A DNA stretch of 64,000 nt from Phoronis australis (lineage: Eukaryota > Phoronida > Phoronidae): assembly GCA_002633005.1 (NCBI GenBank), contig NMRA01000170.1:565007-629006 (forward strand), in the 5' to 3' direction. A program made the translations under genes and the position numbers. The notes under the pieces were generated by a model that saw only the letters and a list, made by a program, of their open reading frames with translations, was not told where the DNA came from and searched no databases. How positions within the stretch are numbered: the first letter of the stretch is position 1; the number at the start of each line of letters is the position of its first letter. Shown piece after piece: positions 45,801-57,800 of the stretch.

Positions 45801-48800
45801 CTCATTCATGAAAAGACCACATGTTCAAAATTTCATCAACATACATCACAGGGTTTTAGAGATAAAGCAGCAGATGCCGGACGGACGCCAGACGAACGGG
45901 GATGACAGCATAATGCACCCACATTATTTATATGCGGGTGCATTATGCTGTCATCCCTGATCAAAAATGAGGTGCCCTCGTCTCCTCAATACATACCTAG
46001 TGTATTTACCATTATGATTTCATGAAAATAATCAAGGAACTCCAAAGAGGCAAAGGTAAAAAATTAAAATTGCCACTAGGATAGATAATTTGACATTTTA
46101 GGTGGAATACCGTTACTTAATGGGCAATTTCACTAAGAGCAAACGTTTACCAGATCTTTCAAGAAAAGGAATGTTTACTAGTATCCAAAGGCTTTCCTAA
46201 ACCCTTATACAGCAGCATCTTTGAAAGACATTGTTTCGGATCATGTTTTGGGTGTGATACCCTCCGTTTTGTCTTTTTAACACGAGGAGTCTGCATGCGT
46301 TCCTAATTAAACATGATGACACTATGGACCGAATGTAGTTCATTAATTGCTTTAACAAGATTCACCACCACTAGCTTGGTTTAATCCACTTCGCGACTTC
46401 GGCTTGAACGAATTATTGTTACAGCAGACACAACAAGATGTCACACATTGCTCAATCCTTATTTTTCTAACTGAAACTTAACAGAGTATCAACATTTCTG
46501 AGTTATTACATAAAGACTGCATAAATAGGTACACAAGGAACATGAAACTAAAGGTTGAGTTTACGTTTTTCAATACTACACAACAACAGCACCTCTTAGT
46601 GTAGGGTTGAGTTTAATTTGCTCAAGATTACAGAACAAAATGTGAACATGCCAATACCTTTTAGCGCACGAGTACTTCTGATCAATAAGAAACTCGGCAG
46701 CGCTCTGGAAATCATCGAAGCAGTTCTGCTTCTTGGCCATTACAGCAGCTTTGTGCCAAGTCTCACCGTATTCACTGAGAAAATAGAATATTAAAGGTCA
46801 CCAAACAATTCATACATCAGCACTATCCCAGTAGCAATGATGTAATGATATTATTTGAGTAAGCTAAGAGTTTTGCCATCCATGCTCAGTGGCCTAGTAG
46901 TTGTTAATGAACAACATAAATAAAGAAAATAAATAAAGAACCACCACATGTCACATCAGCAGCCCAACTTAAAATCATGGGCACATTTTAATTTACATGT
47001 ATGATCTATATGGTTAAAAAATAACTGCAAAGAACTTACCTTTGAAAAAAAATATTTAATATTATTCTCATTATTATCTTTAAACCCTGTTTCCACATCC
47101 AACATGCCCAGATGTTGGCCAGTAAGTATACAGCATTGTGATGTGCACGCATGGTACACATTCACAGATATGTACCCCCCACCCCGAATGTTGGCCAGCT
47201 AGTACACAGCATTGTGTTATGCATGCACGGTACACATTCACAGATACATACCCACCACCCCGAATGTTGGCCAGAGCATAAACTCCATTGTAGTTCTGCA
47301 TGAAAACAATCCTAGACACGCTGAAGTAGGGAGTCAGTGGAATGTTGAAGCCTCCATAGCCGTACAAGAGAACAGGGTGATTGCCCGTCAACTCAAGGCC
47401 CTGTAACAATATGAACACAAGAAAGGATTAAAGTGCCACAATCTGCCTCAACATTGATTGAAATGTACGATCTCCATCAGCAAGTATACAAGTATTTTAA
47501 ACATTTTTAACTGATAAAGCGGCAAGGTTTAATTTCAGTGACGGACTGGCAGCCAATGGTGAGAACAGGTGACCTGAAATAATTAATCATTTTATAGCCC
47601 TAATCAAAGCTAATAACTTCAAGAAGTTTGTACCATTCAACAACAATCCCAAAATGCGTTTTTTTTTCAGCCCTTACACAGAATCTGTCCTTTTAAAGCT
47701 CCTACAAACCATGCTCGGATGTTACAATGTCAATTTTTTTCGCAGACTTAGTTGTTTTTCCCCAGAAACGTCATCCCTTCCTTATCCTATGTTTACATTG
47801 CAATTGGTTTGATACAAAAGACCACCCGGAATTCCTGTCAGTCATACTTGCATGGGAGAATGAAACCAACACACCTTGAGAAGCAACTTCATGTGCCTGG
47901 TTTGAAGCAATTACAACAAAGAGATCATGTCTAATCCGACTATGGAACACAATGAGCCCCACTTTATCACACTTAAGTGGCCTAAATCAAAAGACAGTAT
48001 TTGACTGCCACAAAGTTTTTGAAACTTAGGAGTGCATCATACATAGATGAAGGCGTAGAATAACACAGTGCCCATAGTCTCCGTAACTAGCTCAAGAGGT
48101 GGTTTCCAAACAGGGCAGATGGTGCATAAAAATTGGTCCCGTGACACGGGGCGGCATACTTAACAGGCGCGTGAGGAAGACATTACAAGAATCATTCTGA
48201 CATAAAAGCAAGTTACAAACTGAAAGCATTACAGAAAAGATCTCACCACTGCCAATTATCACAGTTCACTTAAGATACGATACGAAAGCCATTTTCCAAT
48301 ATAGTGGCTACATAACGAAATAAGCTTTTTAAAAGTTTATCGTTAGATGTCAGCTCCACAGAACATTGGCACAAGACACAACAGGTTTGTGTACAGTTTT
48401 ATCTTGAAATAAGAATTTGCCAATATACCACATATTCAGACAAGTAACCCACTTACCAACTTCTGTACATACTTATTTTCATAGCAAATTTTTTATATTA
48501 CCAAGAAAAATACCATTATCATTTCAATTATGAAAATGCAAAATCCGATCGAATCGATAATTCTCAACCGTGTGCAACCCTACTAATTGGACCTCAGATG
48601 ATTTCCAATTTCTCATTATTAGCTACTGGTTTGGTACCACAGTCACATGTCACCCGCATTCTCAAACACAAAGCAATAACTTGACCCTCTTTCAAGTGTA
48701 CCTGGTCAGAGATATAATTGCTAGTGTTTATCTTACCTTTTTGTGAACTATGAACATTGGGATTTTTGTACCGTCTTTGCTGGGGAAAAACACCTGCTTC

Positions 48801-51800
48801 GTTTCGAACAAATCGTGGTTAAAGCCCTTCACTTTAATTTCTCTGAAGACCTGAAAAAAGGACGAGATGACGGTCAATATTCATAAGACACAGAGAAACA
48901 AATTATCGTAGCGCTACTGGCATTTTGAAAGAACAGAGGAAACTGTTCGGGATGGTCGCTTTGTACATTTCAGAAGCTGGTAAATCACTTTTAAAAATCT
49001 GTTAAAAATCCTCACGTCTCTCCCCATTCTAGTTCTGAACAGGTTGGTATAAGAAACCCTTTCGCACTAATTGTCTTCATCATGATAAAGGGCTGCTACT
49101 GTTAGAAAGCAAATGTCTTAAACAGATAATTTCTACCAGATTTTAAAGTGTTTTACCAGCTTCTACATTGAAATTTTATGCATGCCCAAGCTTTCGAATG
49201 CCATCAGTTATCTAAACCCCATCCGGCACTTGACAACTACCATCAACCTGTAATTTGTGAAAATTTAACTATAAAAATTTCACTCTACAGTAAATAGAAG
49301 ATGGTAACTGAGACTACTCAAGCTATTAACAATCCTAGCGGAGAATTAAAATTTGAGCAAAACTCCTATAGACAAATCATGAAAGGGAAAATCTCGTATA
49401 TGTAAATTATATAGTACTCTGGTATTCAAGATATGTCCTATTGGTTGAATCTTGCACTCTCGGCCATTTCATTCACTTTCAGGTATTATTTGCCTTCAAC
49501 TTTGCCGATCTCATGCTTCATAACTCTGACGATAATTTACAAGATATTTTTTACTATCAGCTGATTTTCAGAAGAGGTAATGTTCGAAATCCATAACATT
49601 TCAAAGCCTGTGCGTAGTATGCGGATTATAGATAAATCTTTAACTGTACAGGTGGCAGCTCTGGTGTTGACTCTATTCCAGTACTTACAGTTGGCTTGAG
49701 AGGTTCTTTGGTCAGGTCACAGTGATAGATGATGCCCGGTGACAAGAAGGACATGAATTGGTAGAACAGCTGAAATGCAAGACATTTGAGACAGTTACAC
49801 CAAATACAACAATGGCGACATTAATGACTGGTAAGTGACCGGTTCTTTTTACCAAAACTGAAAAACCATTTGTAAGTTGACCTTACATGGTAACTCACCT
49901 CATGTAAAATCGAATTTCTACAATATGATAAAAGCACTACTCTGACCGCATTAAGTCATAATGCATTTTTGAAACCTTCTTATAGTTAAATGGCCTTGGA
50001 AACAAGACCATAGCCTGAAACAACAATTGCCTCAAACAAAACAAACTGTCAATTCTTCTCAAGTCCATGCATCAGCTCAACAGAACCTCAGAACATACAG
50101 GCTCGGCTAGGAATGGATCCTCAACAGGACCTCAGAACATACTGAGCTCGGCTAGGAATGGATCCTCAACAGGACCTCAGAACATACTGAGCTCGGCTAG
50201 GAATGGATCCTCAACAGGACCTCAGAACATACTGAGCTCGGCTAGGAATGGATCATTAAGAGAATCTCAGAACATACGTAGTGGACGATTTCACAAGTGT
50301 GACAAAAAAAAGATGACGTTGGAGTAAAAATATTAATGAAATTTACCTCAGACTCTTTCTTTCGACCAGACACGCCCACAACTGAGCCAACATCCAATGG
50401 GAATGTGGATAATCTGCCACCTGACTTTAGATCGTACAGATAAAGGACATTCTGCAAAGAAACAATTCACATCATTCATTTTAAAGTGCATAATACATCA
50501 TGGTAACACTTCGTGAGCCTGTATCCTTTCTTTGCACAATTCTGTTTTAACATCATCTATGCACTCTCATTGACTTGACATCCATTTGTCTGGAAATACA
50601 GCCATAAGCAAGTGAGATCTTTCAAGGCCACGTACAACGCCTTTTAACTGAGTTTTATTTGAAAATCAAAACTTTTATTTTAGTTCATGATTTGGGTTGG
50701 AGCCGTTTTCAAGAATTTTAATATTACATGTTCGCAACACACAATACCAACCGTGGATCAAGTGGAGTTCATTAGATTGTTCATACAACTTGATGTGCCA
50801 CCTCAAACTCAACTTATGGCAGCTTAAAGATATTCATTCCAATTAAAAACTTCATAAAACAGGTTTTATCGCTAGTAAGGTCAGTCAAAACTTAAGCTCA
50901 AATAATATTTATTCAACACAACTCCAAATAATTTCAAAGTGAACTGAATTTAACGTGAATTTTTCGGTTTGGTGGTGCACAACCACCTAAAATGGCTGTA
51001 ATGAGTCGCAGTGTACTACACGTGCATTATGGGTACTTAATCAACTACCACCAAACAGGACTGAAAATTTTGAAATCTTTCCATTTTAGTGATATTTTTC
51101 GACTGACAAAACTCATCCAGTGTTCTAAACTGGAGGATGTAAAGGAAAATGTATCTTTAAGATCCGCCATTTTGACATGACCAGATTAACATTGTACAGT
51201 GTTTTAAAGCCGTTACTTAAACACTCGTATTTTCAATAAGTGCTCACGCTTGACTTCACATTGGCTTTATTTGATAGGCATGTCCACATAATGACAGAAA
51301 AGGCCACAGGCATGTAAATTTAGTAAAGAGTATTGTTCACAAAACAATTTTTTTCCTCAGAAATTGATTGGTCACACCGCTTGAGCATAACGTAAATTGA
51401 ACAGTATCATATCTTGGTTTCAATAGCTCTTCTAGTCAGAAAAGTGGGAATATGCAAGTGACATCTACACGGCTGTTTACATAGGCTGTCATAGACAACA
51501 ACATCTGATGCTATGCACCAATTAAGTATCATGTGAAGACTGAGAATAGAGAAATGGGTCATGAAGTCACTTGACATGAAACTCTGTATAACTGTCAGCT
51601 TACCTTAACATCTTGCATGTAGCATAACACCAGTTTATCGCCGTGAACGCACTTGGCCCACTCCAGTACATTAGTGTCCTCTTCGGCCACAAGAGTGGTC
51701 CAGTTTTCCTGAAACACACAAAGCATGTTGCAAAGATGAGAGAAAGTCCTAGTGACAATCAAGTGTAGTGATGAACAGGTTGCAGTTATGAACAAATAGC

Positions 51801-54800
51801 AGTGATAAGCAAATAATGAGCAGGTTGCAGTGATGAACATGCAGCAGTGACGAGCAAGGTGCAGTGATGAGCAAGGTGCAGTGATGAGCAAGGTGCAGTG
51901 ATGAGCAAGGTGCAGTGATGAGCAAGCAATAAGCAAGGCACAATGATGAGCAAGGTGCAATGATGAGCAAGTCGAAGAGATGACCATGTAATAAGCAGGT
52001 TGCAGTGATGAGTATGTAGCAGTGATGATCCAGTTACAGAGACATGCAAGTTGCATTAATGAGCAGGTTGCAATGATGAGCAAGTCAGTAATGAGCAGGT
52101 TACAGTGCTCAGCAAGTTGCAAAAATGAGCAAGTGATATTTTAGCTGAGGAGATTCCTAATTTTTTTCAAATAACAAGTTGAACAAATATAAAAGAAACT
52201 ACACAGGGGACTTGAAAACAATAAATCAGCTCGACAGAAATCACATTCATAACCTCATGGTCGTCTACGTAATGTTTAAACCACAAGATCAGTCAGCACT
52301 AATTTTCTAGCAAAACCAATTCCACCTACCTGTTCAGGTTTGGCCAGGTCTATGTTGATGAGCTTGTATTTGGGAGCATTGAGGTTGGTCTTAAAGGTGA
52401 AAACAGTTCCCTCATTGGTTATGAACTGAAAAATCAAATAAGATATCCATGGTACCTGGGATTGATAATGAAGGATTTGATACAGCAGTTTTGGAAGGAC
52501 TACAAAATGTGCTTTTTATTCCATTTCATAACTACAAGTTTAGTACAAAGAATAGAAAAATATTGCCCAGAATCGGAATGACATAATATCTGAACAACTG
52601 CCTAATGAACAGAAGTGAAAAATATTGATCAACTCACTGTTTTCCACAAACACATATTTTGAACATTAAACACAACAGCTTTAAATTATTTCTAAAATAT
52701 TACAATAATATTTAATGCTTGTACAGTTTGTCATACTAAATAAATTCAGGACACTAACAAGTCAACACCCTTTCAATAACAAACTTGGTATTGGTACCAT
52801 ATATGTACTAACCTCCTTCAAAGGATTTTCTGTTCAAAAGCTATAAGTTCACATATAACCATAACAGGAAGTTTATGTATTTAGCCAATATCTACAATTA
52901 TATAGAATTTATATTTTTTGTTGGCAAAAGTATATATATTTTTTAAAGAGGAAAGTGTGAAGTGTTCAATTTTGAACTTTTACCAATCTGTCAAAGATTG
53001 GACCATGTGACCATGTGTTTTTAGAAACATTTTAAAAGTATTAATAATGGGAGCAAATGATTCAATATTCAAGTTGAAATCTCAAAAGTATCGTCAGTTT
53101 CCTAAATTATCTTGTCATTATGCAACTTCATTTTTTCACGAACCCATAAAAGTTATGCCATTTTAAGATAAAATAAAACAATTCCAAATCACAGTATTTG
53201 AAAGTTTCATTTGAATCTGACCAAGCCATTTCTGAGACACAATGTGCCGAAGTTAGCCAGGAAACTGACATTTTCAGAGACTTTCATGCAAAGAAATTAG
53301 GGGGTGGAAACGATTCCATGTCCATGCCTCTAAATCCAGCAACAATACTCTAAACCCCAGTTCCGGACCAGCAGATGTCAAACCCTCACTACAAATCCCA
53401 CAGTGGAAGTCATCTATCAAAAACGAACCTCGTACTCAGCATCAAAATTGTCCACCACTTTAACCCATGGAAGAAGACCTACAAAAACAAAATAAGGTGT
53501 TTATTTTTAAAGTAAAACATGATATTTTTAATTTCTTTAGCTACACACAATGATAAAACTATTGATGGCTAGCGTATACTATTGATCGCATTTGGCAGCG
53601 ACCACAAGACACAGCAATAAACTATTAAAGGGTCGTGCACACATGCATTGATCCCATTTGGCAGAGACTCAAAGTCACAGTAATAAAACTATTGAAGGAT
53701 AGTGCATACCATCGATGCCATTTGGCAGTGACTCCATGTCACAGTAATAAAACCGGTTCACTGGCTCACAGTCCTCTACGACACTCATAATGATGTAGCG
53801 GCCACAATCACTCATTTCCACTCCGCTGGAAATGAAAATGAATACAAAAATGTTAGTAAGCAATATATGACGGTATAAAAATTATCAGAAAAAACAACCT
53901 CCTGGTAGATTTTTTGTAGTAAACCCCACAAAAAGACAGAAAATTCAAATGTTCAGAGTCACTAGCACTCTGCCATAGCTGCGGAAAGCAAAAAGGGTAC
54001 AATGTCCAAAAAATTCCAGGAAACCCTGAGCTAAGATGGATTTTTTTCAGTAAATCAAACGTCAAGAGAGACATTTCAAATTCCTCTCATCACATCCCTG
54101 CCTAAAAGAAGTACAATAATACTGTTTCCCGTCATTACGGTCAATTCTGTACACCTTCAAAATGACTGGTAATGACGATTGAGGTGTCAAAATTTTAGTT
54201 ACAGAACGGCTTATCCACCTTACTCTCTTTTTTCATTAATTGAGGTTAATCTGACAGTGAATTCGACCTCTGCCCAGCCGTCGTAACGAGAAAAATTCCG
54301 GGTCATTTTGTCTGAATAGTTTTAAGCAACATGTCTGAAGCTGCTTACCCCATCCACTTTGGGTTGTCCGGGAACTCGGCACACAGGACGTCCTCTGATT
54401 GCGCAGTACCAATGCGGTGGTAGTATAACTTCTGGTGTAAGTTGCTCGTCGTTTCTGTGCCATCAGTTTTCCCATCCTGATCCGGAAAAGACTGAAACAG
54501 ACCGACATCCACCCATCACTGACAGTTGGCAACAACAAAATGAAAACAGAGCACATTTTCCATTTTACAAAACGATTTGGCCAGGAAAGATTCCAAAATG
54601 GACTAATCTCAAAAGCTGTATATATGTAATGTAGTTACTGAAATTCCAATATTTAACACTAAACACCAGTTGCAATTAAGTCTTCACGGGCCAAAAACCC
54701 CACCTACAATTATTGCCATTTTGACAATGATACAAAACAATTACTTTATAGATCTGATAATAGCACAAAACAACCAATAGTTTCAAAATCGCCACAACTC

Positions 54801-57800
54801 TTTCAAGGAAACCTCTGGGCACTTACATAATGACTGATGAATACACAGTCACCATTTTCAAAATAAAGGCTGGCCTATAAAAAACATAACTTAAAAAATG
54901 TGTGGATATTTTTCGGAGAGAGGACGGGATGGGGTGGGGGAAGAACTATTGTAAGATATTAAACTATGTAACGCATTGTGTATAGCAACTCACATACCTG
55001 GTACTTACATTATAAAAGAATCCTTTGTTGTCATGTGTCCAAGTCATGCAGGAAAACTTTACTTTCTCAAGGACATCTGGCAGGTCTTCATTGTTGGCAA
55101 CTTTCTTGAACTGTTGAATTCAAAGAGGAAATCCCTTAAAAGGTTATACAAGACGCTAGAAAAATTTCCAAATTTGGCCAACATTGGAACATTGTAACTC
55201 AGAAATGGCCGACCAGACTCATATGAAACTTCCATAAGTTGTGCTTTATGTGCCGTCAAGAATTATTGTTTTTAAAATGGTCCACTTTTGCATGAAGAGC
55301 GATCAAAAATCGGACTTGCGTGATTTTCTGTGAATTAACTGTAACGTTGCATGTCTCAAAAACAAAAGAATTTAGAAAACTGTAACGGAATCTTTAAGAT
55401 TTAACCTTGAACAAATACATCAAATGAAATGATCATGTTATTCATAATGACACTGTTGTTTTGATATGAATGTACCTTTATTTTGGCTAAATCATGGCAC
55501 ATGACACAATTAATGGAAGATTGGTACTTAAGTAAAAAATCAAATTCTACTGTCTTTCTATTTCCAAAAAATATACTTTTAGTGAGATAAAGATTTCGAC
55601 ATTGATTGCATCACAGACGCACTACTGGCGAATTATACAAAGTTAATGAGTTAAAATCTATAGTTTTGTAGGTATCCAGATAAATGCATAAACTAGTCCA
55701 TGAAGTCCAACATAATCTTAACCAAAACATCTGTGAGTTAGGCTTATACAAGGTTGATATTAAAACTGCCAGAGAAGCTGCGCATTTAAAAATTGGGCTA
55801 GAAAATAGAAATAGCTGCACGGAATACTAGGTTTGCAGTTAATAGGCGACTTGTTACAGATCCCATGTCACCACGAAGTTGCCACGTCACACCCGAGTAT
55901 GCATTCAAAATACTACAGGATGTGAACACATAGAAGTCACAATCGCAAAAACCAGAAGGGTATGATTGCGCCCATATGTCTCAGATGAGCCTGTGTGCAG
56001 GACATTGGGCACTGAAAAGGGACGCAATTGATCACTACCAAGTACGCGATACACTCCCAATTTTCTTTTAGAGAAAAGAAACCTATTCGTGCTGACATCT
56101 ACCATGTTTATAGCCAATTTTTTATGCAACCTCAGTTTTTGTTTCACGATCTGGAAATTTGCCAATTCGCAGTAAGCATTGAGCCCTGTTTTGATTGAGT
56201 ATTCATTGAATCTTAGTAACACTATGGTAAAACGATAGTGATGCTTTTAGTGAGATTCAAATTTCTGTACACAAAGATGCTGCCAATTTTTTTATGCAAT
56301 GAAAAAATAGCTGTACATCTAAAAGATATTTAAACATAAAAATAACAAAATTTGGAGATAAGGAAATAAGAACTAAAAGGTGTGAGATAATAATTCTATT
56401 TTCAAAATGTAAAACTGCAGCATTTGAACACCATTTTACCTTTACAGTTTTCCAGTCTGATCCCTTGTCACTGAGACCATAAGCAAAATATTCACCATCT
56501 TCGGAGAAAGAGCGTCCACTTAAAGATATGGTTCCGTCTTCAGAGAGCTGGTTAGGATCCAGGAATACTCTGGCATCCCCATCTAAAGAGTCTTGCACAT
56601 ACATCACACTGCAATATAGTATGTCAAACATACATCACACTGCAATATAGTATGTCAAACATACATCACACTGCAATATAGAATGTCAAAACTGAGCAGC
56701 GAATGCCACCTACTGGAGTTCTTGCACATACATCATGCAACAACATAGTGCGCCATACATAAATCACACTGCGATATAGTGTGTCAAAAGTGAGAATTGA
56801 ATGCCAGCTACCTGAGTCGTGTTCATTTTTGTAAACATAAGACGAAAAGCTTTTTATTTATTCATGACAAATATCGCTTAAAAGTGATTTTGAAAAAAAA
56901 ATAATTTAGGTTAAAAACAAATATAAAAGCAAAAAATCAAGAAATTGAATTTGTATTTCGTAAAGTTGACATGATATGACACTTTCAAGTAAAAGGATTT
57001 CAGGGAAGTTAGTCTTGAGCTGTTTTGCATTGAATCAATGAAATGGACTTTTAATGAGGTCACATGAAAATCACAGCCACACTGCATAGAAACTTTCCGT
57101 TTGTCTGATTGACAGTGTCCATATTTTGACTGACCATTACAGTCACTTAATGGGGTTCAACATACAGTTAACATTACCTTTTTGATCTCGATTTTGAGGT
57201 TTGTGGAATAGTCACGGAGTAGTATGTTTATTAAATATCTCACAGTGCACATTAATTAGACTAAAGCATAACATCTGAAGCAACCTTGCCTTTGGTTTTG
57301 CAGTCCCGTGTTGTAGTGGTAAAAGTACCTAGGACCTCTCTTGTAGGGACAGCTATATTTTGGGTAATCCCATAACTCTGTCAACCTGAAAATAAACAAA
57401 ACCGGAATTTGTTGAATTTTGTGATGTTTTTAACTCATACGTCTGCTTAATGTCTTATGACTATAATAGCAAGAGTACCATATTGTGACACTACAACAGT
57501 ACGCTTGTCAACCGCAGTACAGTCACACTGTCACAATCCACATTTGGAAGGACGGTAAAATCTCACCAATTTATGGCTGACAAGAGGATTTTTATTTCTT
57601 CGTTTTTTCATGAAACAGAATTAGCGCCAACCAAATGATACAAAATGCTACACCATGGCTACCGTCAGACAATGTCTGAGAAACTGTGGCCATTCACAAT
57701 CAACAAAAGGCTTTGAAAAGTGGAAAACGTTGGCAATTAATTTTGTACGAAATTGGCGAGATAGACCATATATTGCTTACAAAAAATGAAGCTAGGAAGT

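Noticed and set aside
47080-47250. Extra coding repeats of PREP exon 14
   Set aside because: The duplicated exon ends lie beyond the true donor and do not keep the conserved protein. The next exon joins in frame from 47252.
50075-50275. CRISPR-like array of regular repeats
   Set aside because: Units are directly adjacent without unique spacers and sit in an intron of an animal gene, so this is a minisatellite.
51595-52122. 175-codon minus-strand ORF including repeated SSLHLAHHC-like units
   Set aside because: It is read-through of PREP exon 10 into a minisatellite-filled intron; only 51604-51708 is coding.
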